In this document: one piece after another, positions 11,869 to 23,035 of the stretch
Layout: every line of letters starts with the position of its first letter
Numbering within the stretch: position 1 is the first letter of the stretch
Origin: Terana coerulea
Taxonomy: Eukaryota > Basidiomycota > Agaricomycetes > Polyporales > Phanerochaetaceae
Assembly (NCBI GenBank): GCA_024811115.1
Contig: JAKOGH010000264.1
Location: 61,017 to 125,016, forward strand
Direction of reading: 5' to 3'
Length of the DNA stretch: 64,000 nt
Translations under genes and position numbers: made by a program
The notes under the pieces: generated by a model
The model's database searches: none
What the model saw: only the letters and a program-made list of their open reading frames with translations
What the model was told of the DNA's origin: nothing

Positions 11869-13832
11869 CTAGTTGTCCCCCAGGGTAGTAAAGCCCACGT
11901 CGGCCCAGGCGCGGAACCTATCACCGTAACGGATCAGACTCCATAGGAGCCTATGCAGCTCATAGTCAGGATCCAAGCCGTACTACTGTTAAGTGAAATA
12001 CGTACACGGCACCTATCCACGACAGCACGGCGACTACAGCGTTGGTGAACGCAACACCGTACGCGTCGATGGAAGGTAAGATAAATGCGACGCAGATTGC
12101 AATAACGACGCCGCGGAAGCACCTGTGGAGGTATGTGTTAGCGCTGGCTCAGTAGAACAACGACAGATATACACACATTGACGCAGCGGTCACCTCGGCA
12201 CTCCGGTCATGAAGAATATCGACGTTATACGCTCCTGCAGGACTGAGCACGAAGTCGACCTACAAAATAGATCAGTAAAACAAATGCAGCGTAAAGATAC
12301 AAGCGCAACTCACCCCCAAACCATTCACAAATAGCAGTACAAGGTTAAGAATCAGGCCAACACGTCCGTCCACAAACTGCGTAACAATCCCAGAAAATAA
12401 AATCGAGCAAGGAACCATCACGAATGCGCCGGGAAGAGTCGCACGAAGACGGTCCTCAGGAACCCACTTGCCACCGCGTTGCTTGCGCCATTTGACGACG
12501 AGCCTGTCCGAGAGCGCACCAGCGAGCGGTGCACCGACTACAATTAGCCCCGTCAGCAAAATGCTTGAAGCGAACAGTTTGCATAGACGTACCGAAGTTC
12601 CCAACGCCGAGCGGTATGCAAAGTGCTCCGAGTAAAGCTTCATTGGTAATGTTATACTTCTTGCCAATCGTGAAGGCGATGGGGACAATCAGGGCTGATA
12701 CGTCATAAGGAACACAAGACCACAGCAGATATTAAATCAAACTCACTGTAATCAGTCATCAGCACGAAGGCGCCTTCTATAGCCTTTGGAACGCCATTCA
12801 GCACCAGTATAATACGGATTAACGAGCCTTTACTCACCAGGAAAAGCACATTCGGGCTCCGTAGCAGAGAAAGACTCTTCAGTGGGTTCAACCAAACCCA
12901 GCCGACCTTGCCACCGTTCGCTCGGGCTTTGTCAACGCCCCGTGTACCAGGCTGGCTTGTCTCAGGCTGCAGCAGAATCGTCAAGATCCAGCAGAGTATG
13001 GCAAAGCCGCACAGGCCATATTGCATTCCTCGCCAGGAGTAGTAATGTGACGCTGTACCACCGACAAGCGGTGCGAGGGCGGCGCCGAGGAGAACGGCCT
13101 GCGTGGTATCGGACATGAAACGTTAAGATTATGGCATGGTTGGGGGAAATTGCGACGTACCGCGAAAAAGATCCCAGACGCGGTACCTCGCTCTTCAAGT
13201 TTATAGATATCCCCTATCACACCGACACCAACCGAGAGACCACTGGAAGCACCGAGTGCTTGCAGCACACGCCATGAGAGAAGGGATGGGACAGATCGTG
13301 AAGTGGCAACGCCTAGGGATCCGACGGCTTCGATAGCAATGGAGGCCAGATATATAGGCTTACGACCGTCTGAAATCCAGTAGCCGAGATGAGTGACAGG
13401 ACGAGATGATGGTTGAAGACATGACACGCACAGTAACTTGAATATGTAGCCCATAAGAGACTCCCGAAGGCATTGGCGAATATTGACAAACTCACAGCTA
13501 AGCTGGAGATATGTTCGGTTCGTCCTGGTAGTTTGCATTGAACAGATGTTGCAGACTCACTTCACCATTGCTCCAGTTGTTCCCAAATCTTTAGCGATGT
13601 TTGGAATGGATGGTATGAACGTCCCTGAGACAAATACTGTTTCGGCCTCGACGGTCAGGGTAGTTCATGGAGTAGACCAAGCCAGTAACTCACATGGAAG
13701 TAATCCCGCCAACGATATGAGAGCCGTTATGGTCCTCTTTTGAGCAGGCGTAAACCTGTTATACACCTCTTCATGCTTCCTCACATCCTCATCGCCGACT
13801 TCACTCAGTAGCGGACTCTCTTCTGACGCCAT
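11869..13832 (-). CDS. MFS transporter, DHA1-type (middle copy)
   Basis: About twelve short exons can be read in one consistent frame from ATG 13832 to TAG 11869, starting MASEESPLLSEVGDEDV. Features: a short acidic N-terminus before the first membrane helix; SGTFIPSIPNIAKDLGTTGA; the helix 2-3 loop region; IGDIYKLEERG; the helix 7 region GAPLAGALSDRLVVKWRKQR; and PEDRLRATLPGAFVM. The sequence fits a 12-helix proton-coupled drug or metabolite exporter of the plasma membrane or vacuole. The substrate cannot be told. One intron has donor GTTACT, and the third copy has GTTTCT at the same place, which supports it. A TATA-like element lies at 13938-13948. No in-frame stop or frameshift was found, unlike the first copy. 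Confidence 0.85.
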
Positions 13833-13937
13833 TTCGCCTCACAACTCGCCTTCAGCGTCGTCCAAACCCTTGCAGAGGGACAGAGAAGGTAGTGGGGGAA
13901 GCAAGGGGGCCAGCACCGATCGTGGCAGCGCAAGCAG

Positions 13938-13948
13938 GTTTATATAGC
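13938..13948 (-). promoter_or_regulatory. TATA box of the middle MFS gene
   Basis: GCTATATAAAC on the minus strand lies about 105 bp upstream of ATG 13832, a normal spacing for a fungal TATA element. Confidence 0.5.
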
Positions 13949-14240
13949 CATTTTCAAGAATCATTTTAGTAGACACCGCGAGCCGGTCCAGGTGGTGATA
14001 ACGAAGGGAGATTGATCAATGGCACTTGACTCAGCTCGAGTCAAGCAGGTCCGGTACTGGAAGCGCCCGCCCCGTCCACCAATCACAAGCGTTTCGCTCA
14101 CGAACGTACGAGTCTGGCTCCAATAAGATGTCATTGCGTCGTAAGTCGTTTCTAATGTGTCGAACAGGAGCTGTCCTCCACTGAATCTAAGTACACAAGC
14201 AGTCTAATTGACGGAGATAGCAGCACCTGCGCCAGAGGTT

Positions 14241-16234
14241 TTAGTTGGTCTCGGCGGTGGAAAACCCAAGGTCAACCCAAGCCCTCATGCGGTCACCCCA
14301 CCGCAGAATGGCAAGGACCATTCTATATCCGACATTTAGTTTTCTGCGTGAACCTGAAGTAGATGTCTGAGCACGTACCCGTAGCCGATCCACGAGATGA
14401 TACCGGTACCAGTGAAGGCCCAGAACACCCCAAAGGCATTTATTGAGGGGAGAATGGCGCCGACAGAGAGGGCGACGACAAGGTTGCGGGCAGCCCTGTG
14501 CAAAAGTATCAGAGGGCTGATGTGTTTACATGAGCAATGGCTCTTACATGTTGGCTGCCGTCACTTCCGCGCTGCGCGAATGCAGGATGTCAACAAGGTA
14601 CGCATTTCCAGGGTTAAACACCGCTGCAACCTAGAGAAGCATTATCAGAATAGAAATGGCGAGCACCTAGGATGATGACGTACGCCAATACCGTTCAAGA
14701 ACAAGAAGAAAATATTCAACACAATGCAGGTCCAACTGTCGTCTCCGAACTCGGTGATAATGCCACAAGCAATGATCGATAGCGGGGTCAAAACAAGACC
14801 TCCGAAGACGGTTGCTCTAAGACGGTCCTCGGGAACCCATACACCACCGCGCTTCTTCTTCAAAGAAACAACCATGTGGTCTGAGCGCCGCCCGGAATAA
14901 TTCGCACCGGCTTGAGGAGAGATGAGAAGGTGGTAGGTAAGTCAGTAGGTAGAAACTCACCGATATTACCGATACCCACGGGAATACAGAGGGCACCGAT
15001 GATAGCCTCATTTGTGATGTTGTACTTTCCGCCCTACATACGCAGTGATGTCAGTGTTTACAACAAGAATTGAATATAGCGACTCATACCAAAGTGTATG
15101 CGATGGGAACAAGAAGCACTAAGGAAAATCAGCACGCTGTAGTCTGACGTAAAGTAGGCATTACTGACTATAATCCGTGAGGACGACCAGGCCTTGAGAT
15201 ACAGACTACCAGATGCGTGAGACGGTCGATCCAAATAGCCCAACAAACAACTCACGATGAAGAGCACGTTTGGACTTCTCAAGAGTCCAACACTCCTGAA
15301 GGGGTTCAACCACACCCAGCGTGCCTTGCCTTCAGCCTGTATAAGCTTGTCCACGCCTCGAGCCCCAGGCTGACTGGTCTCTGGAAGGAAAACCATGCTG
15401 AGCAGATACGAGAGCAGGCCAGCCGCCGCAAGCCCGTATTGGGTCATTCTCCATGAGAAGTAGTGGGCAGTGACGCCGCCTATCGTGGGTGCCACAGACA
15501 TGCCGAACAAAATCGCCTGCGTCGGGGTTTGTCGTTAGCATGTAATTCCGGAATACAGATGAGCTGTGTGCTAACCCCGAAGAATACGCCGGACGAGCGG
15601 CCGCGTTCTTCTAGCTTGTAAATATCTGCGAGCACACCAATACCGACGGACAAGCCGCTGGACGCGCCGAAGGCTTGCACGATTCGCCAGAAGAGTAGCT
15701 CGGGGACAGTTCGTGCAGCACCACTGATGATAGAGCCGAGGGTCATAATTGCCATGGACCACATGATAGCGGGTCGCCTGCCATCTGCGCAAAACATAGG
15801 TGTAGTGAGTAATACCCCAGACAAGAACGCACAGAACGCACAGAAACCCGAATATGTCGCCCACAGCAAGCTCCCTACAGCATTCGACAATATTGACAAG
15901 CTCACGGCAAGACTGCCAGGACTCCATCTGAGTACGTGTAATATGATTGAATAACTAGCCGCCGCACCTGATGACCTCGCCAGTTGAGTTAAGGTCGTGT
16001 GCAATTTGCGGAATGAGAGGAATGAACGACCCCGACGCGAACACTGCGGCAACGACTTGTTCAGTAGCCAAGACATGATTGATATAGCCCATACGCACTG
16101 GGAAACGTCCCGGTCAGGGCGGTCACAGCGACGATGACTCGCTTTCTCGAGGTGCTGAATCGGTTGTAGACCGCATCGTGGTCGGGGATCGTCTGGCTCT
16201 GTTCAACGAGCAACGGTGTTTCCTCCGACGCCAT
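14241..16234 (-). CDS. MFS transporter, DHA1-type (third copy)
   Basis: Start MASEETPLLVEQSQTIPDHD at 16234, stop TAA at 14243-14241, many short exons. It shares intron positions and motifs with the middle copy: LAVSLSILSNAVGSLLWATY, IGVLADIYKLEERG, SWRMTQYG, LPETSQPGARGVDK, SLKKKRGGVWVPEDRLRAT and the terminal motif RMRAWVDLGF. It is more diverged from the other two copies than they are from each other, so it is the older paralogue. No disabling change was seen in the exons I traced. Role as for the middle copy: a 12-helix exporter of unknown substrate. Confidence 0.82.
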
Positions 16235-16441
16235 GCTAGCCACCAGCAACCACCTTCACGCCAGCAGACTGGGCGGGGTAAGGGAAAGAGCTAAGGCGTG
16301 AATTCATTGCGGGTGTCCTTAGTCAAGCAGAGTCAGAATTCGGCGGAGAAATAAAACACGAAGCATCGGCGATCAAGCTTGCAAGGGCGGCTTCGGCCTC
16401 GCATGCTCGGTCCGGCGTTGCGGCAGTCTGGAAGGGCAGAT
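16235..16441. other. promoter region of third MFS gene
   Basis: Short flank between the third MFS gene and the transposon target duplication; no further feature recognised. Confidence 0.4.
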
Positions 16442-16450
16442 GTAGCGGGC
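16442..16450 (+). repeat. 9-bp target-site duplication, left (GTAGCGGGC)
   Basis: GTAGCGGGC directly precedes the left inverted repeat and recurs exactly at 17841-17849 after the right one. Confidence 0.9.
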
Positions 16451-17169
16451 TAGTCTCGTGACCAGCCTCTCCAATGACCCAATTTAGACATTGGATCAGG
16501 AGAGTCTGGTGCCCGCCAGGCTCCTTCCTCAGCTCGCCCCTTCGAGTTTCCGCTGGGAGGGCGTAAACGCCCGACGTGAACGTCTCCCAGAACTCTCAGG
16601 GACGGCTGGCTCCAAACTGTAGCGCCTGATTATGTCATCCCGGATGAAGCTCCGGTTCCGCCGTGGTAAGGTAGACACCTATGACTTTTCTGCTCCATTG
16701 CTCTTCGCAATCTGCTTCAAATGGTAGACATAGCTGTGAATAAAGTCTACTCATCTTATGGACGTTATTTGTGAGAAAATAATCATATTGGCCTGGTACA
16801 ACCGCTCTCGGGCTGCGAGATGTGTTAGTGATGGTGGAAAGCAAAGCTTTCAGCGAGTTATATATAAGTTCTAGCCACAGAACATGTGCTAAATTTCCTT
16901 CCAGTAAGTCTTATAAGTATTGGAAGTAGTTTTGCTGCCAAATGATGCTGCAGAGTACACTAACTTTGCGCAATGCAGCAAACTGCCAAGCCTCTGCGCC
17001 GAGACGCCTGCCCCATTTGGGCTCTCCCGGGGACCGAAAGTGACCGGATTGATCTGGCGCTAAAGTTTGGAGCCAGCCTCCCTGGGAGTTGCGTCCGAGA
17101 GTTCGGCCCAAGCGGGCCGGAGTCCGTACGGTTGAGAGCAACTCGCAGGGAGCGCTGGGAAGGAGACTG

Positions 17170-17258
17170 GGTGCCCGCCCAACGGCGGACGGGGGGTTTG
17201 CGTTCGTCCATTTCTCGGAGAGCGCTTAGCTCCCTCGAGACTCGAGGTTCGACTCCCT
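17170..17258 (+). repeat. internal inverted repeat, left arm
   Basis: Near-identical reverse complement of 17696-17783, starting GGTGCCCGCCCAACGG. The only differences noticed are a longer G run and a single-base change. With its partner it encloses 437 bp. Confidence 0.85.
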
Positions 17259-17695
17259 CCGTCTACGTTTGACTATAGTACCACATAAATGTATGGCCAC
17301 ACTGAGACTGTATATTTAACATTTGTAACAATTTTTTGCGGAATAGATTGGGCGACGGCGCGGTTATAACTTGCGGCGCAGTGTCACCGCTCAGTAGGCT
17401 GAGCAACACTGCCCAGCCCGAGCAGTCCTATAGTTTCCACTTGATGGAATATCACAAAATGCACACAGTTAGCCTTCAGTACCAAGACTGTGTGAGATAA
17501 GGCCGTAAGCAATGCCCCAGAAGCATGTTCCGCCGCATAACCTATCTGCTGGACCTGTTTCTATCGCATTTATTTGTGTGTCCGTTTAAGAGGCTCAGCG
17601 AGCACAAAAAATTGTTATTAATTTTTATAAATCATAAAACAATGTTCAAGTATTGATATTACATCTCCTGAGTATGTGCTACAATAGTGTGACAC

Positions 17696-17783
17696 AGGGA
17701 GTCGAACCTCGAGTCTCGAGGGAGCTAAGCGCTCGCCGAGAAATGGACGAACGCAAACCCCCGTCCGCCGTTGGGCGGGCACC
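17696..17783 (-). repeat. internal inverted repeat, right arm
   Basis: Partner of 17170-17258. Its outer end overlaps the inner end of the right TIR, so the left arm is an inverted copy of the region just inside the element end. Confidence 0.85.
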
Positions 17784-17840
17784 AGACTCTCCTGATCCAA
17801 TGTCTAAATTGGGTCATTGGAGAGGCTGGTCACGAGACTA

Positions 17841-17849
17841 GTAGCGGGC
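17841..17849 (+). repeat. 9-bp target-site duplication, right
   Basis: GTAGCGGGC, identical to 16442-16450. Confidence 0.9.
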
Positions 17850-18286
17850 TTGTGCTTGTGCGTGTCGAGTTTTTGAGAGTACGAAGGTGACAAGTAGAGC
17901 GAAGTATTTCCCATCTTGACGTGGTGAGAAGATGGCGGTAAGTTGAGATGCGCAGAAAGTTCGTAGTGGCTGAAGTTCATGTTGATGTTCGGCGAGCCCC
18001 GACATTGATGCACGCGCCTAGAGTCCAAGTTTTAACGTTTAAATTTAAGTAGAGCTCATGCGCGACAGGGAGTGGTGTATCCTGTTGCACAGAGCATTTA
18101 AGTATTAATTCAACAAGAGAGGCCTCTATGTATATATAGCGAAGGGGAGAAGTGCTAGTGATGCAGTACGGAAAAGCGTACCAAAGCATGAATAAGATAG
18201 CAAATAATGATAAATGCGGCGAAATGAATTGTCCATGAAGAAGCGGGCAGGTAGAAGTAAAGAAAAGCTCCGCAAGAGCGGCCAGA
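17850..18286. other. 3' flank of kinase K2
   Basis: About 440 bp without a supportable gene, between the transposon and the K2 stop codon. Confidence 0.45.
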
Positions 18287-20744
18287 CTAGGCATAGGCAT
18301 CGTCGCCCGCGTTCATCCCATGGTAGGGGTATTCGAAGGCGCCCGGGTCATCCTCGTCAAGCTGGTGTTGCAGCCGGACGATCGGTGTTGGGATGATGCG
18401 GTCATCAGCGTCGAGTTCGCACTGTGACATGTCCGGGGTCGTCGAGTCGTAGCCCATCTTGAACGAGGCGAAGCTGAGGCTTGCCTTCAGCTCGCCGCCA
18501 AAAACTCGGGAATGGGGGGAGCCGAGGACTCCAGCCATCTGAAAACAAGTCAGTCCAGCACCCACAATCAAGGTACACGGCCACGTACTGAAGCATATCC
18601 GTTTTTCGGCTAGGTCTCTCCAGTCCCAACCAGAGAAGAATGGATGCTGCTGAACTTCTTCTATGGTCGGACGGTGCTGGACGGAGAGGGCGAGCATCTA
18701 CATGAACAATCTCAGCATGCATCTAAGTAAACAAGGATAAAAGAACATACCCAGTCAATTAAGTCCCTCAATTCCGGGTGAGCGATCCGTCCCCAAGGTA
18801 CATGCGTCGTGATGAACCGCTGCTTCCGCGTGTTATTCCTCTCGTACCCGAAGTAACACTCGTGGCACCCAAGGGCCATCTCCAGTAGAATGATGCCGAG
18901 CGAGTAGACATCCGCTTTGCAGTCGTACTTGCGCTGGTTGGTGGAGTGTGGTTCATCGCTGCGATACACCTCGGGTGCCATGTATCCGATCGTCCCGACA
19001 GTGCCGCCTATGCAGCACGCTTCCAGAGGCGTGTTCTCGGGTGCAGCGTACGCAAGGCCGTAGTCCGTGATTGCAAGATCCCCCTGGCCGTCGATGAGTA
19101 TGTTCTCTGGCTTGAGATCCCGATGGACGATGCCAGCCGCATGCAGACCAGCCAAGCCGGACACCTGAGTAACTGTGAATAAAACATCGGCATCGAAAGA
19201 AACGGGGGCGTACCAGCTCTGCAGTGTATTGGCAAACCTCAGCCTCTTTCAATGTACGCCTTGCCATGACATTCGCGAGGTTGTCGTAGAACAACGGCTA
19301 CTCAAACACGTTAGCTCACATTCACTTCTCCACAAGTTCAGACAGCTTACCATTACCAGGTATACATTCTCCGCGTCTGCCCATGATTCGAGTAAAGGTA
19401 CCGCAAACGGTATACCTCTGTCGCGGACCCGCTCCAGGATGTTCTTCTCCTCGATGAGCGACCTGCGACCGTCGTATCCGCGGTACTGCTTGTCCTTGTG
19501 CACGACTTTGATAGCGACCAGCTCGCCGTTGTATTCGTGTGCCATCATGACCTTGCCGAACGCGCCCTTGCCAACCAGTTTCCGGAGCACATACTTGCTG
19601 TCGTTGTGTTCGAGTAGCGGAGGCGGGTTTGGCTCGGCGCCCATGACATATTCCGTCTCCACATAGCCGGAGACATTACCGTCCTTGTGACCGATCTGCG
19701 AGGAGGAGGCGTTCGACAGGATTCCGACCGAGGGCCAGGGGACCGAGGCGCAAGAGGGCGGGGCTCGAGGACTTCGGGTGCGACTTCGGAATAAACGGAG
19801 TAGGCTGGCGAAGCGATGCTTGAGGTGGGCAAAGGAGCGCAGTAGTCATCTTCGGAAAGTGGGACGGGACAAAAGTCGATGGAGGACACCGGAGACAAGA
19901 GACTCGAGGCGATAGAAGGCGAGGTAGGAAAGGAGGTGTCGACGTCCCACCAGGCGCGAGGGAACCAGCGATCTTCCGCAGGGCTAATATCTTCGACATG
20001 AACGAGGGATAGGTCTGGAAGATCCGTGATGGGGAGAATCGGGTCGCAAGCATCGAGGCCGTACAAGTTGCCAGCGGTAACGCTACCGGGTTCGTCGTAG
20101 CCGATACATGCGAATGGATCAGGACCAACCAGGTCAAGGTGCTCCGATGGGGGCGTAGCCAAGGCATCGTCGGTGGTGTCGCTGTCCGGTGAGTAAGGGC
20201 GAGAAGTCGAGGCGCAATTTGTGGTGGGGAGCTCATCGCGGTCGTTGAGCAAGTCCGTTGACGGGTCGACCGAGACCTGGGCATCTTCAGGAGGAGCGGT
20301 GGGAACGGGTTCTTCAAACAGCGGTAAGCAGTTGTCGCCTGTCCTCGCGAATGGGGATGGATGCTCGGCATTCGACTTGAAGGTAGGAATGCTAGAACCA
20401 CGAAGACCCACAGATGTGGCGGCGGCTATACCAAACACGACCTTCCAAATATCCGCCACATTGAACTTCTCCGCCCGGGAGACGTTGACCAATCGACGGA
20501 ATACGCGTTCGGCATGCGCGTTGAGACGAGGGACCAAGAGCAAGAGTGGGGACATCAAGACATAAGCGAGAGTCGGGAGAACGGGGACGGGGATGGATGG
20601 TGTACGCGACGGAGAAGCCGGGTTTGGGGTAAGGCTGGTGCTTTTCTTCACTGTGCGATCTTGGAGAGTAGTCGCGTCGACAGTGCTCGCGCCGTGAGGA
20701 GGCTTGTGCCCGAACGCAGACCTGAGTCTGCTGAGGAAGTGCAT
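18287..20744 (-). CDS. Ser/Thr protein kinase K2 (DYG variant)
   Basis: Start MHFLSRLRSAFGHKPPHG at 20744. The first 370 residues are Pro/Ser/Asp-rich with one hydrophobic segment (LAYVLMSPLLLLVPRL), so a membrane association is possible. The kinase domain follows: VGKGAFGKV, ELVAIKVVHK, ENVYLVM, HRDLKPEN, ITDYGLAY, GTIGYMAPE and DVYSLGIILLEMALG. The metal-binding DFG is DYG (19057-19080); a Tyr here is tolerated in some active kinases. The frame of the N-terminal exon differs from the kinase frame, which begins in ..NVSGYVETEYVMGAEP near 19670, so an intron is needed around 19680-19850, but three frames are open there and I could not fix its ends. The end of the protein (..YPYHGMNAGDDAYA) resembles K1 in layout. 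Confidence 0.8.
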
Positions 20745-20806
20745 GTTGGAGATGGCGGGAGGTAAGAGTGATGAAAATGTGGCTATCCGTGCTGCTGGAG
20801 GGCTTA

Positions 20807-20814
20807 TATGGACT
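20807..20814 (-). promoter_or_regulatory. TATA-like element of K2
   Basis: CATATAAG on the minus strand, about 65 bp upstream of ATG 20744. Confidence 0.45.
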
Positions 20815-20853
20815 CTGATAGACCGGAGGCCACCATCAAGGCCAAAGGTCAAA

Positions 20854-20898
20854 GAGGTGGCCACAGTTTGTCTTTGTCTGCATAACTGTGGCCACCTC
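20854..20898. promoter_or_regulatory. 15-bp perfect inverted repeat with two GTGGCCAC cores
   Basis: GAGGTGGCCACAGTT at 20854-20868 is repeated as its exact reverse complement at 20884-20898, with a 15-base spacer. Each arm contains the palindrome GTGGCCAC, and the two cores are 31 bp apart, close to three helical turns. It lies about 110 bp upstream of the K2 start, just beyond the TATA-like element, and could be an operator for a dimeric factor. The same core lies upstream of K1. Confidence 0.6.
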
Positions 20899-20969
20899 GC
20901 ACCCAGGCCCGCGATACGCACTTCACAAACCGTTACAGCTGTAGACAAGACTTCTCCTGTCACTTAGCA

Positions 20970-22220
20970 CTAGCGTTGTTCACGAAGTGGGAACCTCCAT
21001 AACATTGAGTGGCAGTGTAACAAAACCATGACTGCGTTTATTTCTGTATGTCTTGTCTCCGGATGAGCTATTTCCACACTCAACAGTAAACAGCGCACTT
21101 ACACATGACGAACCCAAGGCTAGACAGATTTCCATCTCCAAGGTCTGCGACAGCATGGAGGAGATATGTAGTATGTAGGTGGGAGGAGGTCGCAGGTCGG
21201 CGAAGAGACTCGGCATCGTCACAGTGATCGGATCGGTTTAGTCTTAGGTAAGTGATTGAACAGCGCCAAAAGCGAACCGATCCTCCTTCCGACCACAGGG
21301 CGCTAACTCTCCTGCGCAAACTTGGAACAAGTCTTGAACAAGTCTTCATGCACATATCTGAGTCGTTCACTTCGAGCTTCGCTAGAAATCTATTAGCTTC
21401 ACATCACAACGGCACTGTCCACGTCTCTTTCAGTGGATGTGGTAAAATTTATAGGCACCAGACCGCAGTTGAAGAGGGAAATCGCTCAGCGGTGCGTGTT
21501 TCATGTCATTCTGCTCAAAGACGGCGTGAATGTCTATGGCTGGCTCGTGTGGTGGTTTGTGGCTTTGTCGCGGTTAGTCATACGCCAATTATTTACGACC
21601 TTTCTTAGGAATATACAACATCATGCGAACCTCAAGTCCTTTCGTCCTGTCATAAATCTCCGAAAACACCTCCTGCGGAACTTTCGACATTCCATATTCC
21701 ACAAAGCAACACGGAAGGAAGAGGGGACTAATGTGACCCGTGATTAATGATTCGCAATATATTCAGACGCAGTTGCCTGCTGACAGCTCGAGCAGCATAT
21801 ACTCGTATTCACATCGCTTCATTCCTCTTAAGAAGCATCTACTACTCCCCATGGTCAGCTCTGACAGCACTCTCTGCGTCAGAATTACTTTATGTGCTTG
21901 GTACTTCTCCGCGGGGTCACTGATATAACGAAGAATAGACCTCTTGATCATCGAGACGTCCAGAAGACTGACGACACGCTACGCAACTGGGGTAACCAGC
22001 GCACCATCCACGGAGTATACGTTTTCAATTTTGGCTTCCACTAGCCTCACGACTCTGATCTACATACCTTTTAGCGAGCAGCGTGTGACTTCCGTTGTGG
22101 CCAAGAATCGCACATGACAATCCGGAATTTCAATCGTCGTTTGGTCCGAGAGGTATGGCCCTGGGCACAAAATGTGTGCCACACACTCATATGTGGGGAA
22201 GCCGCTGTGAGGAGGACGTC
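20970..22220. other. gene-free stretch
   Basis: About 1.25 kb with only short frames on both strands. I see no family signature, no tRNA and no clear repeat. Confidence 0.45.
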
Positions 22221-22223
22221 TGG

Positions 22224-22881
22224 GAAATGGTGATTCTCCCAGGAGAATTGGGAGAATTGGGAGAATTGAGAGAATTGGGAGGGGCGCTTGTTAGCCTCTG
22301 TCACGGCGATCGCGTTCAAACGGCTGAATTGGGACTTGCGCTTGATCCGCCTTGCCCCGTTTAGGTACTACTGTTTGCCGCTCAACCGCTGCTCGGCGTT
22401 GGACGTCGGTGCAGGGTTAGTAGACCACCTCGTAGTGATTAAATCATTCCTATTCCGCTACCATATTATGCCTAATTAAATTTGCGCTCTCTCAAGCCAA
22501 GTCAGGCACTAATACAGTGCTAGTTGAGCACCCTTGCAGTCTGAATACTGTCGGCGCTGTGTATAACTTGCGCTGTGACTGGAATGCCTGCCTCCAATAT
22601 CGTTTGCCTGCTGTATAATAGCGCACATATACTGCTAGGTTATCTGATACATTTAAAACCCTCAAATACATGCTTCTTTCTCGTCGGAGGGCCCGCTTTG
22701 AAGCTGAGGTGTGAGGCGCTTCCGGAGACCTACTTAAAAGGCAATGATACGGGGCTAGCGCTATCCCGCCAGGAGCCGTATTTGGGTGATCGGGAGGGAC
22801 AAAGTGGCTGTGACGTGATGGTCACGCCCGGGCGTTGCCGCATTCTCCCATTCTCCGGGAGAAAAGGAGAATCACCATTTC
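22224..22881. repeat. 658-bp segment bounded by 16-bp inverted repeats, possible decayed MITE
   Basis: GAAATGGTGATTCTCC at 22224-22239 recurs in reverse complement at 22866-22881, each followed inward by further GGGAGAATT/TTCTCCC-rich sequence. No target duplication is visible, so mobility is not proven. Confidence 0.4.
22236..22283 (+). repeat. 9-bp minisatellite (GGGAGAATT)n
   Basis: Four to five tandem units of GGGAGAATT, one with a substitution, just inside the left inverted repeat. Confidence 0.7.
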
Positions 22882-23027
22882 ACAGTCTTTCTGGCTGTGA
22901 TTGCTTGAGGCCGGGATGGGAAGCGGCTGGCTCGACTATCTCCGAGTATGTGCTCACTTTCCCTAAAGTGCTTATGACTACGATGATCGGTAACCTTGTT
23001 TAGCCACATTCCGAACGGCACAGCCGG

Positions 23028-23035
23028 GTTCAACC
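23028..23035 (+). repeat. 8-bp target-site duplication, left (GTTCAACC)
   Basis: GTTCAACC precedes the element and is repeated exactly at 23923-23930. Confidence 0.85.

Larger units (their letters stand above)
16451..17840. mobile_element. 1390-bp non-autonomous DNA transposon with 67-bp TIRs
   Basis: Bases 16451-16517 (starting TAGTCTCGTGACCAGCC) are repeated perfectly in reverse complement at 17774-17840, and 9-bp direct repeats flank both ends. This is the signature of a cut-and-paste transposon; the 9-bp duplication is typical of Mutator-like elements. No transposase frame is present, so it needs a helper. Inside, 17170-17258 is an 89-bp inverted copy of the sequence next to the right end (17696-17783), giving a second internal hairpin. 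That inner repeat contains GGTTCGACTCC, which matches a Pol III B-box consensus. The element lies between the third MFS gene and kinase K2. A related 118-bp element sits at 46165-46282. Confidence 0.88.

Noticed and set aside
10770..16234. Secondary-metabolite or resistance gene cluster around the MFS array
   Set aside because: No synthase, cytochrome P450 or cluster regulator lies nearby; the copies are explained by tandem duplication.
17170..17258. Possible tRNA gene suggested by the TTCGACT loop
   Set aside because: The T stem does not pair and no acceptor or anticodon stem can be formed.
19676..20401. 241-codon minus-strand frame within K2
   Set aside because: It overlaps the longer K2 N-terminal frame in another phase; the Pro/Ser-rich bias makes several frames open there.
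22236..22283. CRISPR-like array
   Set aside because: Units are 9 bp with no spacers, and the genome is eukaryotic; it is a simple minisatellite.
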